A stretch of 64,000 nt of DNA from a candidate division TM6 bacterium SOIL31 (GCA_001468865.1 LDIY01000007.1:119770-183769); one strand, 5' to 3'. Positions 27,171 to 37,276 are shown, counted from the first letter of the stretch. Numbers and translations: made by a program. The notes: generated by a model not told the origin, from the sequence alone.

Positions 27171-29660
27171 CTATCCTAAAACCACCTGAGCATGCCAAGC
27201 TCCTTCTGATTCGCTCAATTGGGAGCTCTGGTCAGTATGCGGAACATACGTTATCTCAAGCGCCTGCGTAACTCCACGGATCAACTGATTGTGCTCTGCC
27301 AGCGCCTCACTTAAATCACTATTCTGTACGAAAACCGTCATTGCCTCAATAGAGGTTTTCAAAGAAAGCTGTTTTTCAGATTTAAGCTTGCGTACTTGAG
27401 TGGCGATAGCAATAATATTATTCATAACGCTGCTCTCAGACTCAAAAACATACGGAATTTGTACGTCTTGATAGCGGGTTTGATGAATAGATCCTATTGC
27501 TTCATGTTTGCGGTATAGTTCTTGATAAATTGTTTCGGTGGCATGGGGCAAATATGGCGCATACATTTGCAGGATACGCAATCCTGCATGATAAAGCGTC
27601 CACTTGGTTGCCTCAACTTCCTGGGTGTTATAATGCTCAGGATTGAATAGCTGATTTTTAATCAATTCAAGGTAGTTATCACAAAAATCATTCCAGAAAA
27701 ACTGGTCGATGGTGCTGAGTGCCAGACCAAATTCATGTTGTTCAAAATAGTGCTGATATTTGGCAAAGCAGGCGGAAATGGTGTGGAATAGCCATTTATT
27801 AATGGCACCCCATCCTTCGCCAAGGCTTCGGAGGGCAGGCCGATTTAATGATTTTTCAAAACCCATAAAATGCGGTTCTGCAAACCGGAATGCATTCCAT
27901 AGCTTAGTGATCAATTTCTGTCCAACGGCAAGTTGTTCTTCAGAGAACATCATGTCATGACCAAGTCTTCCTGTGGCGGTCCAATAGCGGATAGCGTCTG
28001 CAGGATGCTTTTCCAATAAAGTTATTGGATCCATGGCATTACCATCTTTTTTGGATATTTTGCCTTTACCTTTATCGCTCAGTACGTGGCCAGATATAAC
28101 GATATCTTTCCAGGGAGCAATACCATGATGCATCCATGTTTTTACGATAGTATCAAATGCCCAGGTACGGATAATATCATGTGCCTGTGGCCTCATGCTC
28201 ATAGGAAGAAAGTTACTCATTTGATCATCATGGAAAGGGTTTGAGTTTTCTTTATTCAATAATTCATAGCAAATATAAGGAGAAAGCGATGATGTATTCC
28301 ACGTGTCCATCACATCAGTATCGGGCTTGATATTGTTGCTGCCGCATTCAGTGCACGGACCGTCATGGGGAGTTTCTTGGGGGTCAACCGGCAGTTGATC
28401 AACGTGAGCGAGCAAGATTTTGTTACAATCTTGGCAATGCCACGCAGGGAAAGGGATGCCATAAAAACGTTGACGAGAAATCCCCCAATCCCAGCCAAGA
28501 TTTTTTACCCAATCATTATACCGAGATTTCATAAAGGTAGGATGCCAATTGATCTCATCAGCGATATCTAAAAATTGTTGCTTATAAGATAAGATGGCAA
28601 TAAACCATTGAGACAATACGGTAAGTTCGAGTTCTTTTTTGCACCGTTCGTGAACGTTGACTGAATGCATAATCGCTTCTTGGCGTACCAATAGATTGCT
28701 TTCTTTTAATTTCTCAAGAACAGAAACGCGCGCATCAGCAACTTTCAAGTCTTGTAAAAATCCTGCAAGTTCAGTGCATTTACCGTCGAGCCCAATAACT
28801 TGGCGGTAGGCAAGATTATGTTTTTTGTACCAAATCACATCCGTTTTATCACCAAAGGTGCACACCATTACCAGTCCGGTTCCTTTTTCTGGATTAACTA
28901 AATCATCTTCCAGCAGTGGTACTGCTTGTCCAAAAAGAGGAACAATCGCTTTTTTACCTTTTAAATGACCATATCGCATGTCACTGGGGTGATATAACAC
29001 CGCAACGCACGCGGGCAATAATTCAGGTCGTGTGGTGCCGATGATCAGATCATTGCCATCAGAGTCTTTAAAAATAATATCATTAAAAAGTGATGGTAGT
29101 TCTTGGTCGTCAAGTTCTGCTTGTGCAACTGAGGTTCTGCAGGTGGTGCAATAAAGCGCGGGCTCTTGTTTGCGATAGATATAATCTTTTTTATACAGTT
29201 CCAAAAATGATTCTTGAGAAATTCTGCGGACATTGTCAGATATGGTGGAATAAACCAGGCTCCAATCAGCAGATAGTCCCATTCTTTGCCATAATTTTTT
29301 GAATGTTTCCGCGGCATTCAGCGATTCTTCAATACATACTGCTATAAAATCGGAGCGTGACATCTCGTGTGCGCGGATGCTTCGTTTTTTTTCGACATAC
29401 CGTTCTGTCGGTAGCCCGTTATCATCAAAACCAAAGGGATAAAATACAGAAAAACCATTCATGCGTTTGTAACGTGCAACAATATCGGTTTGGGTGTAAG
29501 AAAAGATATGCCCAATATGCAACGTTCCAGAGACTGTGGGCGGTGGGGTATCGATGCTAAACACTTTGCCAGGATTGTTTTCCATGGCATACGTTTTTTC
29601 TGTCGCCCATTTTTGTTGTGTAGCTGGTTCGCATTGGTGATGTTCGTATCGTTTTTCCAT
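27171..29660 (-). CDS. valS: Valyl-tRNA synthetase
   Basis: STPPPTVSGTLHIGHIFSYTQTD (HIGH variant, read IDTPPPTVSGTLHIGHIF in the ORF), DKGKGKISKKDGNAMDP (KMSKS-region variant), WDWGISRQRFYGIPFPAW, GHDMMFSEEQLAVGQKLITKLWNAFRF. Confidence 0.96.
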   Translation of the reverse strand: MEKRYEHHQCEPATQQKWATEKTYAMENNPGKVFSIDTPPPTVSGTLHIGHIFSYTQTDIVARYKRMNGFSVFYPFGFDDNGLPTERYVEKKRSIRAHEMSRSDFIAVCIEESLNAAETFKKLWQRMGLSADWSLVYSTISDNVRRISQESFLELYKKDYIYRKQEPALYCTTCRTSVAQAELDDQELPSLFNDIIFKDSDGNDLIIGTTRPELLPACVAVLYHPSDMRYGHLKGKKAIVPLFGQAVPLLEDDLVNPEKGTGLVMVCTFGDKTDVIWYKKHNLAYRQVIGLDGKCTELAGFLQDLKVADARVSVLEKLKESNLLVRQEAIMHSVNVHERCKKELELTVLSQWFIAILSYKQQFLDIADEINWHPTFMKSRYNDWVKNLGWDWGISRQRFYGIPFPAWHCQDCNKILLAHVDQLPVDPQETPHDGPCTECGSNNIKPDTDVMDTWNTSSLSPYICYELLNKENSNPFHDDQMSNFLPMSMRPQAHDIIRTWAFDTIVKTWMHHGIAPWKDIVISGHVLSDKGKGKISKKDGNAMDPITLLEKHPADAIRYWTATGRLGHDMMFSEEQLAVGQKLITKLWNAFRFAEPHFMGFEKSLNRPALRSLGEGWGAINKWLFHTISACFAKYQHYFEQHEFGLALSTIDQFFWNDFCDNYLELIKNQLFNPEHYNTQEVEATKWTLYHAGLRILQMYAPYLPHATETIYQELYRKHEAIGSIHQTRYQDVQIPYVFESESSVMNNIIAIATQVRKLKSEKQLSLKTSIEAMTVFVQNSDLSEALAEHNQLIRGVTQALEITYVPHTDQSSQLSESEGAWHAQVVLG

Positions 29661-30294
29661 GAATACCCTGGCTTTGTACGGTTTTAAAACACTCTTTTAG
29701 TATATATGATTTGGTCCTAGACAGCTAGATCCCCTCAGGATCAGGAGGTAGGAATAAAGTAAGAAAATAGTTTGCCAAGCGGGGGGTCTTTTCGGTAGGT
29801 TTGGATTTGCGCTCAAATGAGAAAGCGACTGTAATGGAACGATAAAAAAGGGAGAGCATAGGTATAATTACACAATAGATGTTTTTAGATATGTTTTTTT
29901 TGAAATGATTGGCTTGTTTGAATTTGTAGTATATTCATTTTTTTGTGCTCAAAAACAATCAGTTAATTCTTTCTAGTTGCGACAATGTAAAGAACATATC
30001 ACTCAACTATTTTTATTCTAAATGTATTTTTTACAATTCGAAGGTTGGAAAAAATTTAAGAATATGTTTTCAATAAAAAGTTGCAAAAACTATTTGATTA
30101 TAGGGGACTTAGTCATTATTCTAGAGTAATACCATGCATTGTCTTTTTTCATATAGTAACTATTTTAAAAAAGTTTTATATATACTTACCATTTTGGTAT
30201 TGCGATTGCAAGTTCTGAGTAGCAGAGCAATCGTATAAGCATGCCTGTGTAAAATTATAAATTAACCAAACCTTAAAAAACATTCGAGGATACC

Positions 30295-32874
30295 ATGGAA
30301 CAGCATAGTCAACTTTCAGCCGCGCCCTTTTTGAAAAATGATGCGGTTGAGAAAACAGAAAAAAACTTATATATGTTTTCTGTGGTTAAGCCGGATGGAA
30401 CCACGGAATTAGTGAGTGAAAAACGGCTGCGACAAACGATTGGCTGGGCTTCTATTGGGTATGAATCGTATGTTGATCAAGAGTTGATTTTAAATGAAAC
30501 ATTAAAGAATCTTTTTGATGGTATTATACCAAATGGTATTGCAGATGCGTTGATTCTTGCAACAACAAGTTTTATTGAGCGAGATCCTGTTTACAGCAAA
30601 GTTGCGGTGCGATTACAGCTGAAAAAATTGTTCCGTCAAGTTACTCATAGTTCTATTGCGCGTATTGATAGTGAAAGTGTCTATCGCAAATCATTTGTTA
30701 ATGGAATTATCACGGGCATAGAACTTGAATTGCTTGATAAACGTTTAGCTGATTTTGATTTGGAGTATCTTGCGCAACAATTAGTGATTGATCGTGATAA
30801 TATTTTTGATTTTATGGGAGTAAACACTCTCTACCGACGTTATTTTCTTAAATATGAAACACGTCACATTGAACTAGCGCAAGCATTTTGGATGCGCGTT
30901 GCGATGGGTCTTGCATTTAATGAAGAAGATAAAAATAACGCAGCTGTTGAATTTTATCATGTGATGTCATCATTGCATTATGTGCCAAGTACGCCAACAC
31001 TGTTGCATTCAGCATTGCTTCGTCCTCAGCTCAGTTCTTGTTTTCTTTCTACCGTTGAAGATGATTTACATAATATTTTCAAAAGTTACGCTGATTCTGC
31101 ACAACTTGCAAAATGGTCGGGCGGAGTTGCGGTGGATTGGAGCAACATTCGTGCATGCGGCGCCATGGTTGATTCTATTAAAACAGAAAGCCAGGGCGTT
31201 GTTCCGTTTTTAAAAATTAATAACGATGTAGTTGCAGCCATCAATAGAAGTGGTAAACGTCGTAGTGCTGCAGTTGTTTATCTTGAAACGTGGCATTTAG
31301 AAATTGAAGATTTTATTGATTTACGTAAAAACACCGGCGATGAACGTCGTCGTACTCATGATATCAACACCGCAAATTGGATTCCTGATTTATTCATGAA
31401 GCGGGTGCTTGCCGATGAAAAATGGACATTGTTTTCGCCAGAAGAAACTCCCGATTTGCATCATTTATACGGTAAAGCATTTGAAAAACGTTATGCAGAA
31501 TATGAAGAAATGGTAAAACTTAACGTCATCAAAATGCATAAAACAATGCCTGCGCGTGAATTGTGGCGAAAAATGTTGAGCAGATTATTTGAAACAGGTC
31601 ACCCGTGGATTACCTTCAAAGATGCTTGCAATGTGCGTTCTCCACAGGATCATGTTGGTGTGGTGCACAGTTCTAATTTATGTACCGAAATTACGCTCAA
31701 TACCTCAGCAGAAGAAATTGCCGTGTGTAATTTAGGGTCAGTCAACTTGGCATATCATGTAACAAATGGAGCGCTCGATGAGTCTAAGTTAAGTAAAACA
31801 ATTGCAACTGCAGTGCGCATGCTTGATAACGTGATTGATATCAATTACTACCCGGTGAAAGAAACGCGTACTTCTAACATGCGTCATCGTCCGATAGGAC
31901 TTGGTGTTATGGGCTTTCAGGATCTGTTGTATCAAGTGGGTATTAATTTTGCAACGCCAGAAGCAATTACATATTCAGATGAAGTAATGGAATTAGTTGC
32001 ATACAATGCGATTTTCACTTCATCACAACTTGCCAAAGAACGGGGTGCATATGAATCTTATAAAGGTTCTAAGTGGGATCGTAATATTTTCCCGCAAGAC
32101 ACCATTGATTTGCTTGAACAAGAACGTGGCATGACTATCGAAGTGCAGCGCGGCGGTAAACGTGATTGGAGTTCCGTGCGTCAACACGTACAACAGTACG
32201 GCATGCGTAATTCTAATGTGATGGCAATTGCTCCAACTGCAACGATTGCAAATATATCTGGAGTGTTTCCGTCCATTGAGCCCATTTATAAAAATATTTA
32301 CGTCAAAGCCAACATGAGCGGTGAGTTTACGGTTGTTAATCAGTATCTCATTGACGATTTAAAAGCTCTCGGTCTATGGGATCAAGAAATGCTTGAGTTA
32401 CTTAAATATTATGATGGCAATGTTCAAATGATTGATATTATTCCGCAAACATTAAAAGATAAATATCAAGAAGCATTTGAGATAGATCCTTTGCATCTTA
32501 TTCAGGTAACAGCAGCTCGCGGCAAATGGCTTGACCAAAGTATTTCCCACAACGTTTTCATGCGAGGAGTCTCTGGTAAAAAGTTGAATGATATTTATAT
32601 TGCTGCATGGCAGGCGGGACTTAAAACAACTTACTATTTACGTACGCTTGGTGCAAGTCAGATTGAAAAAGCAAGTCTCGATGCTAATAAGTTTGGCTTT
32701 ACCCAAAAGCGCATCTATAAATCAATGGAAGGCGCGGCTGCTGTTGTGGCAGTTGAACAAGTAGAGCAAGGAGAGCAGGTAGAACAAAAAGAAGTTATTG
32801 CATCGGATGATGATATTGTTGCGGGTAAATCGTGTAGCATATCAAGCGATCCTGAGTGCGAAGTGTGTCAGTAG
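30295..32874 (+). CDS. nrdA: Ribonucleoside-diphosphate reductase alpha subunit, class I
   Basis: N-terminal ATP-cone (VVKPDGTTELVSEKRLRQTI), PSTPTLLHSALLRPQLSSCFLSTVEDDL, NLCTEITLNTSAEEIAVCNLGSVNL, MAIAPTATIANISGVFPSIEPIYKNIY; C-terminal CEVCQ. Confidence 0.98.
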   Translation: MEQHSQLSAAPFLKNDAVEKTEKNLYMFSVVKPDGTTELVSEKRLRQTIGWASIGYESYVDQELILNETLKNLFDGIIPNGIADALILATTSFIERDPVYSKVAVRLQLKKLFRQVTHSSIARIDSESVYRKSFVNGIITGIELELLDKRLADFDLEYLAQQLVIDRDNIFDFMGVNTLYRRYFLKYETRHIELAQAFWMRVAMGLAFNEEDKNNAAVEFYHVMSSLHYVPSTPTLLHSALLRPQLSSCFLSTVEDDLHNIFKSYADSAQLAKWSGGVAVDWSNIRACGAMVDSIKTESQGVVPFLKINNDVVAAINRSGKRRSAAVVYLETWHLEIEDFIDLRKNTGDERRRTHDINTANWIPDLFMKRVLADEKWTLFSPEETPDLHHLYGKAFEKRYAEYEEMVKLNVIKMHKTMPARELWRKMLSRLFETGHPWITFKDACNVRSPQDHVGVVHSSNLCTEITLNTSAEEIAVCNLGSVNLAYHVTNGALDESKLSKTIATAVRMLDNVIDINYYPVKETRTSNMRHRPIGLGVMGFQDLLYQVGINFATPEAITYSDEVMELVAYNAIFTSSQLAKERGAYESYKGSKWDRNIFPQDTIDLLEQERGMTIEVQRGGKRDWSSVRQHVQQYGMRNSNVMAIAPTATIANISGVFPSIEPIYKNIYVKANMSGEFTVVNQYLIDDLKALGLWDQEMLELLKYYDGNVQMIDIIPQTLKDKYQEAFEIDPLHLIQVTAARGKWLDQSISHNVFMRGVSGKKLNDIYIAAWQAGLKTTYYLRTLGASQIEKASLDANKFGFTQKRIYKSMEGAAAVVAVEQVEQGEQVEQKEVIASDDDIVAGKSCSISSDPECEVCQ

Positions 32875-33047
32875 CATTTTTTTCGCTTTACTCCAAAAAA
32901 TGCGGTTTTGGTTAAAGTTAAGATCAAAAAATTATAAGGAAACTCTTCGATACATTTTTTGAAGACAAAAAACAATCCCTCCTTCGCTAGCTATGGAGGA
33001 CACGGCAGGGCGAACGGAAAGAAAAAAGAAAATAAATAACCCTAATC

Positions 33048-33083
33048 CCGTTCGTTCTGAGCCTGTCGAAGGATAACGAACGG
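33048..33083. repeat. CCCGTTCGTTCTGAGCCTGTCGAAGGATAACGAACGG repeat copy
   Basis: Same palindromic family as 55617 and 58708, between nrdA and nrdB. Confidence 0.7.
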
Positions 33084-33101
33084 TATTTTTAAGGAAAAAA
33101 T

Positions 33102-34103
33102 ATGAATAAAAGTGGAATCATTAATAACTCAACAGTAGATCCAAATAAAATTTTACCAATGAGGTACCAATGGGCACGTCAGCATTATAAAGATGGTGTA
33201 GCCAACAATTGGACTCCCGAAGAAGTTTCTATGCAACATGATATTGAGCAATGGAAATCTTCTACCGTGCTGACTGCAGCAGAACGACGTCTGATTTTAT
33301 GGAATCTTGGTTTTTTTTCTACCGCAGAATCGTTGACTGCAAATAATTTGGTACTCACGGTATATAAACACGTAACCAATCCAGAATGCCGCCAATACTT
33401 ATTGCGTCAGGCATATGAAGAAGCGGTACACACTGATACATTTATTTATTGTTGTGATTCATTGGGTCTCAATCCTGATGAAATCTATAACATGTATGAA
33501 GTAATTCCATCTATTAAAGAAAAAGATGATTTTGTGGTCAATTTGACCAAATCAATTATGAATCCGAATTTTAAAACCGATACCACAGAAAATATTCAAC
33601 GCTTTGTGCATGATCTGATTGGTTTTTATGTAATCATGGAAGGTATTTTCTTTTATGCCGGCTTTGCGATGATGCTTGCATTAAAACGCCAAAATAAAAT
33701 GGTTGGTATTGGTGAGCAATTTGAATACATCATGCGCGATGAAAGTCTGCACCTTGCTTTTGGGTGTGACTTAATTAATGTTATTAAAGCGGAAAATCCT
33801 GAAATTTGGACTGAAAGCTTTCAGCAAGAAATCGTTGAATTGATTAAACAAGCAGTCATTTTAGAAAAACAGTACGCGCTCGATGCATGTCCTCAGGGAA
33901 TGCTGGGGATTAACGCGCAGCAATTTGCTGAATATGTTGAGCATATTACTGATCGCCGTCTTGAGCGTATCGATTTGCCTAAAATCTATGGTACTAAAAA
34001 TCCATTCCCGTGGATGTCACAATCAACCGATTTAAGTAAAGAAAAGAATTTCTTTGAATCGCGCGTGACTGAATACCAAACCGCCGGTTCATTGGAGTGG
34101 TAA
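33102..34103 (+). CDS. nrdB: Ribonucleoside-diphosphate reductase beta subunit, class Ic-like
   Basis: R2 metal-ligand motifs: E76, EEAVH (E107/H110), VIMEGIFFYAGF, RDESLH; Phe114 at the radical Tyr position. Confidence 0.96.
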   Translation: MNKSGIINNSTVDPNKILPMRYQWARQHYKDGVANNWTPEEVSMQHDIEQWKSSTVLTAAERRLILWNLGFFSTAESLTANNLVLTVYKHVTNPECRQYLLRQAYEEAVHTDTFIYCCDSLGLNPDEIYNMYEVIPSIKEKDDFVVNLTKSIMNPNFKTDTTENIQRFVHDLIGFYVIMEGIFFYAGFAMMLALKRQNKMVGIGEQFEYIMRDESLHLAFGCDLINVIKAENPEIWTESFQQEIVELIKQAVILEKQYALDACPQGMLGINAQQFAEYVEHITDRRLERIDLPKIYGTKNPFPWMSQSTDLSKEKNFFESRVTEYQTAGSLEW

Positions 34104-34133
34104 AATAACAAAGCAATTTATAGCTGTTAGTCA

Positions 34134-34170
34134 AAAGGAAGAAGGGTTATACTCTTCTTCCTTTTTTTTT
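34134..34170 (+). terminator. Rho-independent terminator after nrdB
   Basis: aaggaagaagggttatactcttcttcctttttttttg. Confidence 0.85.
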
Positions 34171-34239
34171 GTCCTCATAATTATCTACACTGTTTCCAGC
34201 ATTATTTTTCGCAAGGGATTCAAAAAGGGGATATCTCAT

Positions 34240-34482
34240 ATGAAAAAAATAATAACTTGTTTTTTATTGTTGAGCATTACTGCATTATATGCAGCAGATC
34301 ATAAGCCTCATGCTCAAAGACGTGTTGAGGGTATGAATGCATTGGTTCAAGAGTGGAAAGATTTACGTGCACGTAGGCAAGCACATTTCGAGTATGATTT
34401 GGCACAGCGCAGTCGCCCTATTCATGATGAACAAAAGTCTGCTGATTCTAAAAAAACGGATAAAGAAAGAAAAGTAGATTAA
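34240..34482 (+). CDS. Small exported basic hypothetical protein
   Basis: Signal peptide MKKIITCFLLLSITALYAADHK; RBS-like purines upstream. Confidence 0.6.
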   Translation: MKKIITCFLLLSITALYAADHKPHAQRRVEGMNALVQEWKDLRARRQAHFEYDLAQRSRPIHDEQKSADSKKTDKERKVD

Positions 34483-34513
34483 ATAAAAGTGTTTTTCCAA
34501 AGGATATAAAGTA

Positions 34514-34855
34514 ATGAAAAAAATATCTCTTATGGTAATAACTGTTCTATGTTTACCCTCTAGTATATGGGCTGCAGAAAGAAAAGAGCCCAGTGATAAC
34601 GGAAAAGTAGAGATACAAAGTACCCCAATGCCTTCTCGCGCAAATAGAAATTCTCACAGCAATCCACAATCACCAAAAACGCCAACTTCTTCTTCTGGTA
34701 GAAATAGTCCTAAATTGAGTAAGCCATTGAATGCTTTAACAAGTAGTGACACGCCAAAAACGCCAAAGAAAACCGTAAAAAGCCTCAAAGATTTGCAAGG
34801 AGAACTGAAAAATCGTCAGGAATTAAGTGGATCGTCGGGAGAAGTTAAAAAATAA
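34514..34855 (+). CDS. Small exported, Ser/Thr/Pro/Lys-rich disordered protein
   Basis: Signal peptide MKKISLMVITVLCLPSSIWAAERK; low-complexity NPQSPKTPTSSSGRNSPKLSKPLNALTSSDTPKTPKK. Confidence 0.65.
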   Translation: MKKISLMVITVLCLPSSIWAAERKEPSDNGKVEIQSTPMPSRANRNSHSNPQSPKTPTSSSGRNSPKLSKPLNALTSSDTPKTPKKTVKSLKDLQGELKNRQELSGSSGEVKK

Positions 34856-34898
34856 ATAAACCTGCATTCTATATGATATCCATGTCTAAGGGGGAACG

Positions 34899-36008
34899 AT
34901 GGAAAAAAAAATAATTTTTATAAGTGCTATTTTTTACGTATCAATCACTTATGGCATGGAAAAGGAAGATCGCAAAAACAGCCAAGAAATTATTATTCCT
35001 CCCATAAAAGAAAAAATATCAAGAGCGGGCAGCAATGTGCCCCGTTTGGATTTGCAGGACGTTATTGTGCATACCCCCGCAGATTCAGACAAGAGTAAAT
35101 CTGGTAGCAGTAAGCAACGAGTGGGAAGCCTAAAAGAGTTAGGTAGGTGCGTTAGTAAAAAGGAAGGAATAACACGCCGTGCCACATCTCGTCATGGAAG
35201 TAGTCGGATTAATACGGTTCCTATTCGTAAGAAATTGGTTATTACTGAAGATGATACCGTGAATGTTGGAGGTGGTTTGCATTTACCTTCGGGTGGTGAT
35301 AAACAAGCTGTTTTATCTACCATTCTATCTGTCGGAGAGGCTGCTATTGCGGCAGTGGGAGATTTAGAAAAGGAAAAGGTTTCTCCGAAGGAAAAACTTC
35401 AAAAAGTTCCTTCTCGTTTACCCAAAATACTTGCGCAGCAATCGGCTCGATCTCTTGATGATGAAAAATGTAAAGATGAAGAGTATGTGTGGAATTTTCT
35501 TCAAGCAGTGAATCCAGCATTGTATGACTTTGCTCTTAAGCATGACTTAAGCCTTGAAGAGGTTGAAGAGTATGCCATTTTGATGGAAGAACTTGATATT
35601 GATCCATCAATCATTAACGAGTATGTCCATCAAAATCATACGCAAAAAAACAATGTTTCTTTATTGCATCAAGGATTGAATTATATATGGGGAGATCTTC
35701 GAACGCAAAACATGGATAATTTGGCCAAAAAGTATGAACAGATCAAAAAAGAAAACCCAGAAACATATAAACAAATGATCCTTGAAGTCATGAAGGCTGC
35801 TTCTGATCTGGAAGCAGGAGGCCATCATGGGCGTTCAACAATTGCAGATACGCACGTGGCTTTGCAAAATGCTGAGATTGAGGATAAGGCTAGGGAAGCA
35901 CGACTGGCGTATCTAGGACTTTTGGTTACTGTATTTACTGCCGTTGGAGGATGGGTGTTTGGCGTAATTGGACAAATTATTAATCCAAATAATAATTGCA
36001 CCGGGTAA
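34899..36008 (+). CDS. Exported hypothetical protein, disordered N-terminus, C-terminal TM segment
   Basis: MEKKIIFISAIFYVSITYGMEKED; C-terminal LAYLGLLVTVFTAVGGWVFGVIGQII. Confidence 0.7.
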   Translation: MEKKIIFISAIFYVSITYGMEKEDRKNSQEIIIPPIKEKISRAGSNVPRLDLQDVIVHTPADSDKSKSGSSKQRVGSLKELGRCVSKKEGITRRATSRHGSSRINTVPIRKKLVITEDDTVNVGGGLHLPSGGDKQAVLSTILSVGEAAIAAVGDLEKEKVSPKEKLQKVPSRLPKILAQQSARSLDDEKCKDEEYVWNFLQAVNPALYDFALKHDLSLEEVEEYAILMEELDIDPSIINEYVHQNHTQKNNVSLLHQGLNYIWGDLRTQNMDNLAKKYEQIKKENPETYKQMILEVMKAASDLEAGGHHGRSTIADTHVALQNAEIEDKAREARLAYLGLLVTVFTAVGGWVFGVIGQIINPNNNCTG

Positions 36009-36010
36009 TA

Positions 36011-36442
36011 TTATTTGTTGAAGGTGCTGATAACCAATTGCTCAAGAGAATCTTGTGTTAGCGGACCGCCATCATAACGTCCAATTTCTTTACCATCACG
36101 TAAGAAAATAAGGGTAGGAATGCTGGTGATGTTGAACATTCTTGCTAGATCCATGAAATAATCACGGTTTATTTTAATAAACGTGAATTGAGGCAAATTT
36201 GCTGCTGCCATATCAATAAGTGGTGACATACGTTTGCAGGGGTTGCACCAGTCTGCATAGAAATCAAGAATGACACAACCAGTATTTGCAAATTCATTAA
36301 GGTGTTCGCTTGAAGAGCGGACACTTTTTTGTTGTTGATGCAGATATATTGGTTTTTTTGTTACCGTTTCTTGCGCAAAAAGTGAAAAAATGATGATTGG
36401 AGCAGCCAGAAGAGTGAATATTGCTAAAGTAGTCTTTTTCAT
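36011..36442 (-). CDS. Exported thioredoxin-like protein
   Basis: N-terminal signal/anchor; CVILDFYADWCNPCKRMSPLID...FIKINRDYFMDLARMFNITSIPTLIFLRDGKEIGRYDG. Confidence 0.92.
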   Translation of the reverse strand: MKKTTLAIFTLLAAPIIIFSLFAQETVTKKPIYLHQQQKSVRSSSEHLNEFANTGCVILDFYADWCNPCKRMSPLIDMAAANLPQFTFIKINRDYFMDLARMFNITSIPTLIFLRDGKEIGRYDGGPLTQDSLEQLVISTFNK

Positions 36443-36605
36443 AAATACCTCGTTTTTTGGTTAATTTACCTTACTTATCAGTATAAAGGAGGGAGAGAAG
36501 TTGCGCAAATGGTGCCAAAAAAGCCCATTGCCAGGCTATTTTATCGATTCAAATAGTTGTATACTGATAATTATTAAATTCCTTTAAAATGTAGGCTTTT
36601 TCAGT

Positions 36606-37265
36606 ATGAATACCTCCGAGAAACAAGCATTAATAGACCATCTGTTGCAATATGTAACGGAAAATAAGCGTGAAAAGATGCACGAAGTGCTTCAAAACCG
36701 TACTCGTTACATAACGGTGGTTCTAGAAGACCTATTCCAAGAGCATAATGCGAGCGCTGCTTTGCGCACCTGTGATATTTTTGGGGTACAAGACGTGCAC
36801 GTGGTGCAGAGTAAATATGAATTTAAGGCAGTTGATACCATTTCAATGGGTGCTACTAAGTGGGTTGATGTCACCGCACATGCTTCAATCACTGATGCGA
36901 TTACTACCTTAAAAAAAGATGGGTATCGAATTGTTGCTACGACGCCGCATCGACAATCTTATTCATTGCCAGAATTACCACTTGATCAAAAAACAGCACT
37001 GCTTTTTGGCAGTGAACAAACAGGTTTATCAGAAGAGGCATTGGCACAGGCAGACATGTATGTAAAAATACCAATGTTTGGATTTGTGGAAAGTTTTAAT
37101 GTTTCAGTGAGCGTTGCGTTATGTTTATATGATGTAATTAATAGATTACACAAATCTGAATATGGATGGCAGTTATCACAAGAAGAAACGCAGGATATTT
37201 TACTCGCGTGGATTAAGAAAGTATCAAAGACTGCAACTTTAGTTGAAAAAAATATTAATAAATAG
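36606..37265 (+). CDS. trmH: tRNA (guanosine(18)-2'-O)-methyltransferase, TrmH-like SpoU family
   Basis: VVLEDLFQEHNASAALRTCDIFGVQDVHVVQ, LLFGSEQTGLSEEALAQADMYVKIPMFGFVESFNVSVSVALCLYDV. Confidence 0.93.
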   Translation: MNTSEKQALIDHLLQYVTENKREKMHEVLQNRTRYITVVLEDLFQEHNASAALRTCDIFGVQDVHVVQSKYEFKAVDTISMGATKWVDVTAHASITDAITTLKKDGYRIVATTPHRQSYSLPELPLDQKTALLFGSEQTGLSEEALAQADMYVKIPMFGFVESFNVSVSVALCLYDVINRLHKSEYGWQLSQEETQDILLAWIKKVSKTATLVEKNINK

Positions 37266-37276
37266 AGGTAGTTTTA

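Noticed and set aside
34514-34855. Histone H1/HU-like DNA-binding protein (basic, PK-rich)
   Set aside because: It has a clear signal peptide and lacks the continuous Lys/Ala repeats of bacterial H1-like proteins.
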